Below are positions 8,660 to 18,087 of a stretch of DNA of 64,000 nt, in pieces. How positions within the stretch are numbered: the stretch's first letter is position 1; every line of letters begins with the position of its first letter. The notes under the pieces are model-generated. The model was not told where the DNA came from and did no database searches. It worked only from the letters and a program-made list of their open reading frames with translations. The stretch is from Planococcus sp. SK3692 (GTDB lineage Bacteria > Bacillota > Bacilli > Bacillales_A > Planococcaceae): the NCBI RefSeq assembly GCF_028890485.2, contig NZ_JARCHV010000002.1, positions 620,001 through 684,000 on the forward strand, written 5' to 3'. A program made the position numbers and the translations under genes.

Positions 8660-9538
8660 TTAGCGGCTTTGATAAATCGCCCTTTTCAACTTTAAATTCT
8701 TGAAGATGGCCCACCATAAAGTGACGGTGCGGTTCGCTTGCTTAAAATGTTTTTCGTACTGGCGGTCTTGCGTCTTCAAATGATCGGCCGCCCCGATAAA
8801 TTGCTGCGGTGTGTTTTCGATGAAGGTTTCTACGTAGCGTGCGTGTGCATCGGTTGTTTGTGCAGCTTTGATTTCAGCGAGTGCCAAAAACCCATCGAAC
8901 GCGATGACTTGGCTTTTGAATGCTTCGGTCGCCCGTTGTTTGAGCGGGAATTGATCGGTAATGTCCATAATACAATTGATTGCTTCCGGCGGTACAGGGC
9001 AATTGATCTCATATTCACGGACGACTTTTGGCTGATGGGACGTGTGCTTCAAGGCATCAGCCACCAAGTGTGCGCTGTACACGTGATCCGGATGGGCATC
9101 AATTAAGCTGGTCGTATAGACGGTGTCAGGGCGAATCTCGTCGATCAGCTCCACAAAACGTTCGCTCGAAGCGACATGCTTGATCTCGCTATCGGGATAA
9201 TCCAGATAACGGACATCGGTAAAGCCAAGCAGGTCTTGGATCGACCGCAACTCTTGTTTGCGGGTTTCAGCCAATGCATCGGCTTCAACCGGGGCAGCGT
9301 TGCTGTTTTTGCCATCGGTGATGATGGCGATGGTGACTTGCACACCGGTATCGGCATAACGGCGGATCGTTCCGCCGAGCCCGATTGTTTCATCGTCGAT
9401 ATGCGGTGCAAATACCAGCACGCGCTCTGCTGGTTCCAGTGGAGTGAGCGGTTTATTCGCTTTGTAAAAACGTTTTAAGGACGCTTTGATCGCCGGGTTC
9501 AGCACCGGCGCAGCGTTTTTCATTAATGCTTGTTTCAT
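8660..9538 (-). CDS. PIG-L / LmbE-type zinc deacetylase
   Basis: 292 residues. The zinc-binding motif P-H-I-D-D-E occurs near residue 48, with a preceding V-L-V-F-A, and D-A-H-P-D-H near 145 supplies further ligands. Both are diagnostic of the PIG-L family, which removes N-acetyl groups from GlcNAc-type substrates (as in GlcNAc-PI, BshB and teicoplanin-type deacetylases). No signal peptide is present, so it acts in the cytosol. AAGGAG precedes the ATG. Gene order places it between the flippase and the ligase-like protein, so a sugar-lipid or glycan-precursor substrate is likely. Confidence 0.88.
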   Translation of the reverse strand: MKQALMKNAAPVLNPAIKASLKRFYKANKPLTPLEPAERVLVFAPHIDDETIGLGGTIRRYADTGVQVTIAIITDGKNSNAAPVEADALAETRKQELRSIQDLLGFTDVRYLDYPDSEIKHVASSERFVELIDEIRPDTVYTTSLIDAHPDHVYSAHLVADALKHTSHQPKVVREYEINCPVPPEAINCIMDITDQFPLKQRATEAFKSQVIAFDGFLALAEIKAAQTTDAHARYVETFIENTPQQFIGAADHLKTQDRQYEKHFKQANRTVTLWWAIFKNLKLKRAIYQSR

Positions 9539-9553
9539 AATGCGAAAAACTCC

Positions 9554-11080
9554 TTATGATTTTCTAAGCTTGCTGATGAGGAAGCGCGCGATTTCCGTTT
9601 TCAAGGCGAGTGCCGCGATGACATAGACAATGGCACCGATGATCGCGGTCAGGCCGAAGCGGATGTAGATGTGAAGATCTTCGAGTATTCCGGAAGCGAG
9701 CCATAAGGCCAATAGCATCGCAGCAGTCGCTGCAAAAATCTTGGCCGCGTCTTTCACGATAAAGCGCGAATCGAGCTTGCCTTGCGTCCGGTTAAAGACG
9801 ATCCAGTTAAGCGCAAAATAGACGAGCGCCATGACGGACGAAGCGAGTGGAATCGCTAAATACGAATCAAGGATGGCGATGAACAGGAAGTTCAATGCGA
9901 CATTGAGCCCGATGGAGAACAAGGAAATGCGCAAAATGACATGGCCTTGTTTTTTCGAATAGAAAGCTTTGTTTAAGATGTTCTGCAAACTGAAGAACAA
10001 TACCGATCCGAGATACAGATAACCGACATTTGCAGTGGCTGTTGTCGCATCCGCCGTAAAGGCGCCGCGTTCATAGACGATCGTGATGAGATCTTGCATC
10101 AGCCACATCATTCCCGCAACAGCAGGCAGCAAAACCAGAAGCGTCAACATCAAGCCGTATTCAATGCCTTGTTTGAAGCTTTTTTCATTCGCATTCGCAA
10201 TGGCTTTCGCTAAAATCGGGAAAATGATCGTCCCGATCGTTACGCCGATAATCGCTTGCGGGAAGTGGACGATGTTTTTAGCGTAGTTAACATAGTTGAC
10301 CGCCGAATCGCTGAATGAGCTGGCAAAGATATTATCGATTGTCAGGTTAATTTGGCCGACCATCACCGTAATAGCGACCGGGATGAAAATGATGGAAAAG
10401 GGCTTGATCTCTTGCCAATCGAGTTTGCCGATTACTTTATGGCTGCCTTTAGGGACGAACCAGAGCCGTTTGGCAATATACGATAATAGCGCACCGGCCA
10501 AATAGCCAAACGCCATGGCATAGGCGCCGATTTGATCTGCAAACAACAGCGTGCTAAGGATGGTGCTGCCGATGACGATAATCTGTGAAATGACCGACAA
10601 TGAGAATTTGTTTTCTGCGTCAAGATAAGCCTCATAGACCGAGTTTAATGACACAAGGAATACAGCTATAAAGAAGATGATAGCTAAAGCTACACTCAAC
10701 TCAATCGCTTCCGCTCGAACATCGGGCTGAAGGTTGGGGAATTTAAATAGCAATGGCACTAGCAGTGGTGAAGCCAAAGCGCCGATAGCTGAAACGATCA
10801 ATCCGAGCACCATAGTCCCGCGGATGATCTGCGAGAAATGATGATGGCCTTTGCCATCGGCGTGTGCATGGATGAAGCTTGGCACAAAAGCGTTCTTCAT
10901 GCCGGTAGTGAAAAATAAAATAAAGGTATTTGCCAAAGCGAATGCAGCAAAATACGCAGCTGATTGATAGGAATCCCCGAATTGATAGGCAATCACCATA
11001 TCTCGGAGAAGCCCGGAAACTTTCAAAAACAGCGACGCAATGACAAACAAAATGCCGGTAATAGCGAGTTTTCTGCCCAA
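9554..11080 (-). CDS. MurJ/MviN-type lipid-linked oligosaccharide flippase
   Basis: 508 residues with about 14 predicted membrane helices. The N-terminus (S-G-L-L-R-D-M-V-I-A-Y-Q-F-G) and the stretch with G-M-K-N-A-F-V-P are typical of the MurJ/MviN branch of the MOP superfamily, which moves lipid-linked sugars across the membrane. The start is a TTG preceded by AGGA. It is the first gene of a four-gene minus-strand operon. The partners suggest export of a surface-polysaccharide precursor rather than the essential lipid II flippase role, though that role cannot be excluded from sequence alone. Confidence 0.86.
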   Translation of the reverse strand: MGRKLAITGILFVIASLFLKVSGLLRDMVIAYQFGDSYQSAAYFAAFALANTFILFFTTGMKNAFVPSFIHAHADGKGHHHFSQIIRGTMVLGLIVSAIGALASPLLVPLLFKFPNLQPDVRAEAIELSVALAIIFFIAVFLVSLNSVYEAYLDAENKFSLSVISQIIVIGSTILSTLLFADQIGAYAMAFGYLAGALLSYIAKRLWFVPKGSHKVIGKLDWQEIKPFSIIFIPVAITVMVGQINLTIDNIFASSFSDSAVNYVNYAKNIVHFPQAIIGVTIGTIIFPILAKAIANANEKSFKQGIEYGLMLTLLVLLPAVAGMMWLMQDLITIVYERGAFTADATTATANVGYLYLGSVLFFSLQNILNKAFYSKKQGHVILRISLFSIGLNVALNFLFIAILDSYLAIPLASSVMALVYFALNWIVFNRTQGKLDSRFIVKDAAKIFAATAAMLLALWLASGILEDLHIYIRFGLTAIIGAIVYVIAALALKTEIARFLISKLRKS

Positions 11081-11447
11081 AACAAAATCCTACTTTCTTC
11101 AAATGGTTAAGCGGTAAAACAAAACCAAATTCTTTCCTTATATATAGGAGCAATAATCTCCCAATTCCATTTTCCTATCTTATCACGAAACCTCTAGTTT
11201 AGACGTCTTTCGGGCGATTATGTTGCGGAAAAATTCACAACTGACAAGCTTACAGGACTAATGAATTAATCAATGTACAAAATTAGAAAAAAGCTTCCCG
11301 ATGCTCCTAATATATAGGATAAAAAAGGGAATATTATAAATAATTTGGTCAAAAATATAAGAAATTTACAAATATTCAATAAAGCGTTTACATATGTCTA
11401 GTATACTAAATCGGTATAACAATAAATTATCAGAGGAGTGAAGGTTT
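11081..11447. other. Divergent intergenic region between polysaccharide operon and nuclease gene
   Basis: AT-rich 367-bp spacer. It must hold the promoter of the minus-strand operon (TATATAAGG-like -10 candidates near 11140) and that of the nuclease (TATACT at 11402-11407). No small gene or RNA was recognised. Confidence 0.6.
11379..11392 (+). promoter_or_regulatory. cre-like site at the nuclease promoter
   Basis: ATAAAGCGTTTACA matches 12 of 14 positions of the CcpA operator consensus TGWAARCGYTWNCW, with an intact AAAGCGTTTACA core. It lies about ten bases upstream of the likely -10 TATACT, a position suited to repression. Confidence 0.5.
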
Positions 11448-14400
11448 GTGACAAAAAGCGCGTTCAGCAAGGTCTTTTTGAGTCTCCTATTGGCTTTATC
11501 AGCTGCCTTGCCATATATGGCGACAGCCGAAGCAGCAGAAACCATTTCAGTTGCAGAAGCCATTGAAAACAATACAGGAACGGCAACGGTGAAAGGGTTT
11601 ATCGTTGGAACTGTAATAAGCGGAGGAAGTTATAAGCAAGAACCGCCGTTTGATTCAGCGACTAACCTTGCTTTAGCTGATTCCCCAGACGAAACGGATC
11701 CAGCTAAAATTTTGACGGTTCAATTGCCGTCCGGTTCAATTCGTTCAGGTTTGAACTTAGTTGATAACCCAGCTAACTTCAAAGCGGAAGTAACAATTGC
11801 CGGTTCACTTTCAGCTTATTTCTCAGTTCCAGGTCTTCGTTCACCAACAGCATTCACTATCCTTTCCGAGGGCGAAGAGCCGGCTCCACCGCCTGAAGCA
11901 ACACCGGTTGAAAATGTTCAAGAAGCACGTGACTCAGCAGGAGAATTGATTTCTGTTGAAGCAACTGTGACAACTGAAACAGGTTTCTGGGGCGGCAACG
12001 CTTTCTACGTACAAGATGAAACAGCGGGCATTTATGTTTATACATCTAGCGCCACTGTGACGGCAGGCGATATCGTCCGTTTGGAAGGCACCGTGTCTGA
12101 ATACGGCGGCGAGCTTCAATTGCAGCCGAATACAGTGGAAGTCGTGTCTTCTGGAAACGAATTGCCGGAAGCGCAAGCAATTTCGCCTGCAGGCGTCAAT
12201 GAAGAGACTCAAGGCGAACGCATTTCAATCGAACGCGTTGAAATCACTAACTTACAAGCCGTTAATAATTTTGGGACGTTCGAGTTCACGGCAGTTGCGG
12301 AAAATGGCGAGCAAGTCGTCGTCCGCAATGACAATCGCAATGGCTTGACGTTCGAAGACTTCACAAAACAATACAAAGAAGGCGACTTGATCTATCTTTC
12401 AGGCATCGCTTCGAAATACAACGATACGTACCAAGTGAAAACGCTCGGCTTCGACAGCTTCGAGCTCGTTAACAAGCCGGCTGTGTACGCAGACATCTTC
12501 CCGGGCGTCGTCTCGGAAGGAACTGAAGTCACACTTGCAAGCGGCTTGGATAACGCAACGATCTATTACACTTTAAATGGTTCGGAGCCAACAACGGGCA
12601 GCGCAGTTTATTCTGAGCCAATCGTCCTGACACAAGATACGGTGATCAAAGCGATCGCAGTGACAGGCGAAACATCGGAAGTATTTTCATTTGATTACAC
12701 GGTCCTGAAATCAGAGGACTTGAAAATCCGTGACATTCAAGGACAAGGCCATTATTCGAAATATGAAGATGTGGCTGTCAATGAAGTAACGGGTGTCATC
12801 ACGCATTTCTATAACGGCGCAAACTTTGTTATCCAAGATACAGAAGGCGACGGCGACTGGAAAACTTCAGAAGCAATCATCGTCAACCGTTCATCCGCAT
12901 CCAGCAGCTTTGCAGTTGGGGATGTAGTAACAGTCGCAGGAACGGTCGAAGAATGGTTCTATAAAGGCTATTCCGACATGCGCGACAATGATTTACCGCT
13001 CACACGCATCCGTTCAACGGACGTTGTGAAATCAGGAACAGCGGAACTGCCTGAACCAATTGTCATCGGTGAAGATGTGTTCCCTCCGACTCAAAACATC
13101 GACAATGACGGCTTGACGGAATTCCAACCGGAAGAGGATGGCATTGATTTCTGGGAATCCCTCGAATTGATGCGTGTCAGCGTGGCTGATGCACAAATCG
13201 TCGGCCCACAAAATTACGGCGAAGTATTTGTCGTATCGAAAAATGCAACCAATAACGAGTTCCACAAGCAAGATGGAATCCTTTTTGAAGAAGACGATTT
13301 CAACCCGGAACGTATCACCGTCACAACGGGTGAAAACGTTGTCGCTAAAGCTGGCGATACATTCGCTGAAGCGCCAGTCGGTGTTCTCGGATACGGATTC
13401 GGCAACTACCAGATCTGGACCGAGTCAGATGAGCTGCCGGAAATTGTAGACGGTGGAACAGAGCCGGAACAAACATGGATTGAAAACGCAGAAGATAAAT
13501 TGACGGTTTCCACATATAACGTCGAGAATTTCTCTGCAGACCCGAACCACACATCAGATGAAAAAGCACAACGCATCGCAGAATCATTCGTCAACGACTT
13601 GAATTCACCGGACATCATCGCGATGGTCGAAGTTCAGGACAGCGACGGGCCAATCGATTCCGGCAACCCGGATGCATCTGAATCATATGAAAGACTTATC
13701 GAAGACATCCAAGCTGAAGGTGGTCCTGAATACGCTTGGACAGACATCGCACCGGAATACAACCAAGATGGTGGACAGCCAGGCGGCAACATCCGCGTCG
13801 GGTTCTTGTACAACCCGGACCGCGTTGAGTTATCTGAAGGCACAAAAGGAACAGCTGCTGAAAACAACTCTTGGACAGATTCAGGAGATCTTACATTGAA
13901 CCCTGGACGCGTTCAGCCAATTGCAATGCCAAACACACGTAAGCCACTCGCGGCACAATTTGAATTCCAAGGTGAAGAAGTGGTCGTTGTCGCAACGCAT
14001 TTGAACTCCAAAGGTGGAGATCAAGGCTTGTTCGGGCAGAACCAGCCGCCGCAATTCACTTCTGAAATCGAACGCATTGAATTGGCGAAAGCCATCAACG
14101 GATTTATTGCAGAAGGCTTGGAAATCAATCCGAATCTCAATGTCGTCGTTACTGGCGATATGAACGATTTCGAATTCACGCCAGCACTTAAAGCACTAGA
14201 AGGCGACATCTTGACGAACAAAGTTAACGATGTCCCTGAAGAAGATCGTTTCTCTTATTACTACCAAGGCAACTCGCAAGTGCTCGATCACCTGCTTGTG
14301 ACGAACAACTTGGCGGACAACACAGAACTTGATATGGTCCACATCAACTCGATGTTCATGGAACAGCATGGGCGCGCATCGGATCATGATCCACTACTTG

Positions 14401-14966
14401 CACAAATCACGTTCGATAAAGAACAGCCGCAAGTCCCTGGCGAACAGCAAGCGGATCCGGATTTCTCAGGTTTTTCAGCAGTAGTTGAAGCTGGAGAATT
14501 TGATGAAGACGGTACCCTTGATATCACATTTACGGAAGGTACAATCGATGAATTGCTTGAAAGCGGCAAAGCTTTGCTAATCCAACTGGACGATGCCAGT
14601 TTGAGATTCACACCAGCCAATTTGCAGCAGCTGGCACAATCAGCTGGAGATGGCATGACGCTTGCACTTGAAGCTGGAGATGATGCTCAAGTCAACAACC
14701 GCCCTACCATGACACGCCAGCTCGATATCGCTGTGCTGGATGCGGAAGGCGAACAACTTAACTTGAAATTCACAGAAGCTGTAGAATTGAGTTTCGAAAC
14801 GGATCCGGGCATCAAAGTCCAGTTTGGTGCACGTGAAGACGCTAAAGGTAAATGGAAAATCATCCAAGGCAGCAAAAACGGTTCGACTTTCACATTGAAA
14901 GTTAACGAACTCGGCCATTACACAGTCGTCACGAACAAAGGGCAATTGGTGAAAAACAGAAGATAA
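11448..14966 (+). CDS. Large secreted nuclease (ExeM/NucH/YhcR-like, endonuclease-exonuclease-phosphatase domain)
   Basis: 1172 residues, starting at GTG after GAGGAG. A signal peptide (about 1-30) ends in A-E-A-A. A DUF6359-like domain (about 32-138) and OB-fold nucleic-acid-binding domains (about 155-345) follow, then a chitobiase-type C-terminal fold (about 350-420, Y-T-L-N-G-S-E-P-T), another OB-like region and the catalytic EEP domain (about 685-990). Catalytic motifs are N-V-E-N-F, V-E-V-Q-D, G-D-M-N-D-F and S-D-H-D-P-L. The last 170 residues show no CWB2 or LPXTG anchor, so it may be released. The family degrades extracellular DNA and RNA. A cre-like site lies at the promoter. With the 5'-nucleotidases it could form a nucleic-acid salvage chain. 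Confidence 0.9.
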   Translation: MTKSAFSKVFLSLLLALSAALPYMATAEAAETISVAEAIENNTGTATVKGFIVGTVISGGSYKQEPPFDSATNLALADSPDETDPAKILTVQLPSGSIRSGLNLVDNPANFKAEVTIAGSLSAYFSVPGLRSPTAFTILSEGEEPAPPPEATPVENVQEARDSAGELISVEATVTTETGFWGGNAFYVQDETAGIYVYTSSATVTAGDIVRLEGTVSEYGGELQLQPNTVEVVSSGNELPEAQAISPAGVNEETQGERISIERVEITNLQAVNNFGTFEFTAVAENGEQVVVRNDNRNGLTFEDFTKQYKEGDLIYLSGIASKYNDTYQVKTLGFDSFELVNKPAVYADIFPGVVSEGTEVTLASGLDNATIYYTLNGSEPTTGSAVYSEPIVLTQDTVIKAIAVTGETSEVFSFDYTVLKSEDLKIRDIQGQGHYSKYEDVAVNEVTGVITHFYNGANFVIQDTEGDGDWKTSEAIIVNRSSASSSFAVGDVVTVAGTVEEWFYKGYSDMRDNDLPLTRIRSTDVVKSGTAELPEPIVIGEDVFPPTQNIDNDGLTEFQPEEDGIDFWESLELMRVSVADAQIVGPQNYGEVFVVSKNATNNEFHKQDGILFEEDDFNPERITVTTGENVVAKAGDTFAEAPVGVLGYGFGNYQIWTESDELPEIVDGGTEPEQTWIENAEDKLTVSTYNVENFSADPNHTSDEKAQRIAESFVNDLNSPDIIAMVEVQDSDGPIDSGNPDASESYERLIEDIQAEGGPEYAWTDIAPEYNQDGGQPGGNIRVGFLYNPDRVELSEGTKGTAAENNSWTDSGDLTLNPGRVQPIAMPNTRKPLAAQFEFQGEEVVVVATHLNSKGGDQGLFGQNQPPQFTSEIERIELAKAINGFIAEGLEINPNLNVVVTGDMNDFEFTPALKALEGDILTNKVNDVPEEDRFSYYYQGNSQVLDHLLVTNNLADNTELDMVHINSMFMEQHGRASDHDPLLAQITFDKEQPQVPGEQQADPDFSGFSAVVEAGEFDEDGTLDITFTEGTIDELLESGKALLIQLDDASLRFTPANLQQLAQSAGDGMTLALEAGDDAQVNNRPTMTRQLDIAVLDAEGEQLNLKFTEAVELSFETDPGIKVQFGAREDAKGKWKIIQGSKNGSTFTLKVNELGHYTVVTNKGQLVKNRR

Positions 14967-14972
14967 GCAATA

Positions 14973-15013
14973 AGCAAAAAGCTGGGGAAGCATTCATTCC
15001 TCAGCTTTTTGCT
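14973..15013 (+). terminator. Terminator, probably bidirectional
   Basis: AAAAAGCTGGGGAA pairs with TTCCTCAGCTTTTT, with a 7-base loop, just after the nuclease stop. The arms end in A and T runs, so it could act in both directions. Confidence 0.88.
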
Positions 15014-15139
15014 ATTCTCAGCAACCGAATGAATTGCCATTTTAATAAAAATATCGATTAAGGCGATGTCCCTTCGCCATTCCTTTTTCAATTCCCGCTT
15101 GCTATAATGAACTCACATTAACGGAAGCGGGTTGAGACT

Positions 15140-16252
15140 ATGGAAAAACGGATGATGCAATGGTTGATGGTTTTCCTGACAGCGATGATCCTCGCGGCTT
15201 GTGGAAGCACGGAGACAGAGGCGCCGCCAGAAACCGAAACAGAGCAGACGGATTCACCAGTCGATACGGCCGCTCAGGAAAAAGCCGTGATGATTGCGAA
15301 TGCCAAGACGCATGTCTACACGATCTATACCGATTTCGAGCAAGGGTCCGGCTTTTTGTTCAATAACCAAGGCGATATTTTGACGAACGCCCATGTAGTG
15401 CGCGATGCCACGTTTATCTCGCTCGTCAATAGCGACGGCCAGGAGTTCGCCGGCAAAGTCATCGGCATGTCGCTTGATGAGGATTTGGCGCTTGTCCGTG
15501 TAGAAGACCTCGCAGGAAAAGAGCCGCTCGAGCAGGAAATGGAACCGGTCGATATTGGAACACCGGTCATTGCGATCGGCAGCCCTGAAAACGCGGCAAA
15601 CACTGCGACAGAAGGGGAAATCACCGACACCGGTGTGGATTTCTCGGAAGTTTTTGTCTATACGGATTTGTATGAAATGAATGCCTTGATCAAGCAGGGC
15701 TCAAGCGGGGGGCCGCTACTCGATGCAAGCACCGGCAAAGTGCTTGGCATCAATTCGGTCATGCTCGAAAACGATCCGGAAATCGGCTATGCGATTCCGC
15801 TGTATTTGAAAAAAGAGCTGCTGGATATATGGGCGAACAACCCAGATCCGCTTCCCGACTCGCAATTAGTGGAGCCGTCCGTGAAGGATGCCTATTTTGA
15901 CGAAGCATTGCTGTCGAGTTTCATCGAAGCTTATTACGACTTGCTGCCGTATTCCATGAATGACGAAGCACTCAATTACTACTCGTCGTATCTGGTGCCG
16001 GGAAGCCAGGCAGTTGAAGCGGTGGATAGTGTCGTGCAGGAATACTCAGAAGCTGGCCGTGTATTCGACTCGGTCGTGCCGGAAGTCAGCTCTGTCGAGA
16101 TTGAAGGCGACCGTGCGTATGTCGAAGCCGGCGCAGTGTTCAATTACCACGAAGCAAACGGCGAAACCGGAACAATCGACCACCGTCGCCTTTATACCGT
16201 CGTGATAGATGAGTACGGGGATTATCAGATTGAATATGTTGAAGAACGATAA
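15140..16252 (+). CDS. HtrA-like trypsin-fold serine protease, lipoprotein
   Basis: 370 residues. The N-terminus is a lipoprotein signal with lipobox L-A-A-C (Cys21), followed by a Glu/Thr-rich linker. The S1C protease core has catalytic His85 in L-T-N-A-H-V-V, an Asp in D-E-D-L-A-L (about 113-115) and Ser189 in G-S-S-G-G-P; the usual Asn of G-N-S-G-G-P is Ser here. No PDZ domain follows. Instead the last 110 residues look like an NTF2-like or stalk domain (F-I-E-A-Y-Y-D-L-L and a beta-rich end). It is expected outside the membrane, in surface protein quality control or signalling. It has its own terminator, so it is probably transcribed alone. Confidence 0.87.
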   Translation: MEKRMMQWLMVFLTAMILAACGSTETEAPPETETEQTDSPVDTAAQEKAVMIANAKTHVYTIYTDFEQGSGFLFNNQGDILTNAHVVRDATFISLVNSDGQEFAGKVIGMSLDEDLALVRVEDLAGKEPLEQEMEPVDIGTPVIAIGSPENAANTATEGEITDTGVDFSEVFVYTDLYEMNALIKQGSSGGPLLDASTGKVLGINSVMLENDPEIGYAIPLYLKKELLDIWANNPDPLPDSQLVEPSVKDAYFDEALLSSFIEAYYDLLPYSMNDEALNYYSSYLVPGSQAVEAVDSVVQEYSEAGRVFDSVVPEVSSVEIEGDRAYVEAGAVFNYHEANGETGTIDHRRLYTVVIDEYGDYQIEYVEER

Positions 16253-16279
16253 AGGGCCTTCTGTTGAAGGCTCTTTTTT
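16251..16279 (+). terminator. Rho-independent terminator
   Basis: AGGGCCTTC / GAAGGCTCT stem (one G-U pair) with TGTT loop and six T, directly after the protease stop. Confidence 0.9.
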
Positions 16280-16298
16280 GAAATCAATAAATTGCATT

Positions 16299-16312
16299 AC
16301 CGAATGTTCGGT
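16299..16312. promoter_or_regulatory. Short palindrome, possible operator
   Basis: ACCGAATGTTCGGT has perfect 6-bp inverted arms around TG. It resembles TetR-family operators and lies upstream of the AI-2E-type permease. The regulator is not identifiable. Confidence 0.35.
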
Positions 16313-16507
16313 GAAGAAACAGCCTTTATTGCATAGGTTTGATTATATTTCACCTCCTAGAACTCAAAACTCTTTCTTCGAACGCAAAGGGGATGGAAGC
16401 GCATTAATGAAAATCAATAGATGGAACCGGAAACAATTTCAACCCTCAGATCTACTAAATGGAACGGCTGCCAGCGCAAAACTATAGCTTACACAGACGA
16501 AAGGGGA

Positions 16508-17596
16508 ATGACCATTCCCAAGACCAAATGGTTTCGTTTCTTGCTCAGCACGCTATTGATTTTTGCCATTATCAACTTGGCAATGCGTGTGCCTTTTGTG
16601 TTTTATCCGATCGGTGTCGCATTTTCGACCTTGATGCCGATTATCATCATCGGGGGAATCCTGTTTTATATCTTTAGGCCAATCGTCAAGCTATTGTCCA
16701 AAAAGATGCCGCGTATTGTTGCGATTCTATTGATTTTCATTCTTTTCATAGCCCTGATTGTCGGCTTCTCATTATGGATCGGGCCGCTGATTTTCCGGCA
16801 GATCCAATCTTTGATCGAAAACTTCCCGTCGATTGTGAGAGGTGTTCAAAATCAGTCCAATCGGGTCTTATCCAGTCAATGGTGGAGTTATATTCAAGAG
16901 CAGGATTTTCTCCCTGCCTTGAATCCAGACACCATAGCCGCGAATTTCCGAAATACATTGACCGGAATCGGTTCGAATATCCTCAGTTTTACAGGTGTGC
17001 TCGTCAGCGCATTAACTTCATTGGTCGTCGTGCCGTTTGTGCTGTTCTTTTTATTGAAAGACGGCGACAAATTACCGGCTAGTTTCTTGAAGCTTTTGCC
17101 GCAAGATTCAAGAGCGGAAGGCGCCAAAATCCTTCATGATATGGACGAAAACCTCAGTGCCTATATCCAAGGACAGGCGATAGTCAGTTTATTCGTCGGT
17201 GTGTTGAGCTATATCACTTATCTCGTGCTCGGTGTGGATTACGCCATCGTTTTGGCGCTAGTGGCGACATTCACAAACGTCATCCCTTATCTCGGCCCTA
17301 TTATCGGAGCCGTCCCAGCTATAGTCGTGGCCTTTTTCCAGGAACCGATCCTCGCCTTGTGGGTGCTGATCGGCATCACTATTGTCCAACAGGTCGAAAG
17401 TAATTTTATCTCACCTAATATCATGGGAAAAAAACTTGCGGTGCATCCAGTCACTATCATTTTCCTGCTCTATATTGGAGGCAACCTAGCCGGCCTCATC
17501 GGCATGATATTGGTCATCCCAACTTACGCTGTAGGAAAAGCGATCGTCCAAAACCTCTACCGCCTCATCCGCCTGCGCTACCCGTCGATGCGCTAG
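16508..17596 (+). CDS. AI-2E family (PerM/YtvI-type) membrane transporter
   Basis: About 362 residues with seven to eight membrane helices and a soluble loop after the first pair, the arrangement of the AI-2E/PerM family. The conserved G-P-I-I-G-A-V-P region occurs in the second half. Members have been linked to autoinducer-2 export or Na+/H+ antiport; the substrate here is unknown. An in-frame ATG at 16421 would add 29 hydrophilic residues unlike the family. The ATG at 16508 follows AAAGGGG closely and gives the usual length. Confidence 0.85.
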   Translation: MTIPKTKWFRFLLSTLLIFAIINLAMRVPFVFYPIGVAFSTLMPIIIIGGILFYIFRPIVKLLSKKMPRIVAILLIFILFIALIVGFSLWIGPLIFRQIQSLIENFPSIVRGVQNQSNRVLSSQWWSYIQEQDFLPALNPDTIAANFRNTLTGIGSNILSFTGVLVSALTSLVVVPFVLFFLLKDGDKLPASFLKLLPQDSRAEGAKILHDMDENLSAYIQGQAIVSLFVGVLSYITYLVLGVDYAIVLALVATFTNVIPYLGPIIGAVPAIVVAFFQEPILALWVLIGITIVQQVESNFISPNIMGKKLAVHPVTIIFLLYIGGNLAGLIGMILVIPTYAVGKAIVQNLYRLIRLRYPSMR

Positions 17597-17645
17597 GGGG
17601 AATACAGAAAAATTTTGATGGGAGAGGCAAGGTTTAAAGTCGATA

Positions 17646-17693
17646 GATAAGCAACTTGGCTTATTGCGGGAGGCCAACCCCAAGCGTGCTGCC
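17646..17693 (+). repeat. Structured intergenic repeat, partial copy S2
   Basis: This is a 3' half of the element at 17851-17940. It keeps the inner hairpin ATAAGC/GCTTAT and the 3' arm ending AGCGTGCTGCCGATA, but the 5' arm of the outer stem is missing. Together with S3 it occupies the gene-free stretch 17597-18031. Confidence 0.5.
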
Positions 17694-17850
17694 GATAACT
17701 AGAACCAGAATTGATAAGTACTATTCCAAGTAAACATCAAAATTGCAGCTATCTTCATTTCATTAGCTAGCCCAGCTAAGTAAATGAATTAAAGCGGATG
17801 ACATTTACAAACTTATTCACTTGTTCTCCTTCCAATCCAGCGAAATCTAA

Positions 17851-17940
17851 AAGCAGCCACGCGCTTAAGGGTGAAGCGAAGCAATGAGACAAGTGCCTTT
17901 CTTGGCTCATTGTGAAAGCTCAACCCCAAGCGTGCTGCGG
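17851..17940 (+). repeat. Structured intergenic repeat, copy S3 (possible non-coding RNA)
   Basis: The outer stem pairs GCAGC (17853-17857) with GCTGC (17934-17938), then ACGC with GCGT and GGGT with ACCC. The inner hairpin pairs GCAATGAG with CTCATTGT and is capped by CAAG/CTTG. Compared with S1, several stem positions change on both sides while pairing is kept, which indicates selection on RNA or cruciform structure. It lies 90 bp before the thiamine promoter but is not part of the TPP riboswitch. Confidence 0.5.
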
Positions 17941-18031
17941 ATAGTTAGCAGACATCTTAATAAACCCAATCAAAACTAAATACCAAAACTCTCACTATCT
18001 TCATTACACCAAACAGCAAATTCGAAAAGTT

Positions 18032-18060
18032 TTGAATTCGCAAGCCAGCTATGGTATTCT
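18032..18060 (+). promoter_or_regulatory. Sigma-A promoter of the thiamine operon
   Basis: TTGAAT, 17 bp, TATTCT. The start point would fall about 20 bases upstream of the TPP aptamer. Confidence 0.6.
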
Positions 18061-18087
18061 ATTGCCGACAATAAAAAAATATCGCTA

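Noticed and set aside
14973..15013. Riboswitch between the nuclease and protease genes
   Set aside because: Only a simple near-perfect terminator hairpin is present, without conserved aptamer elements.
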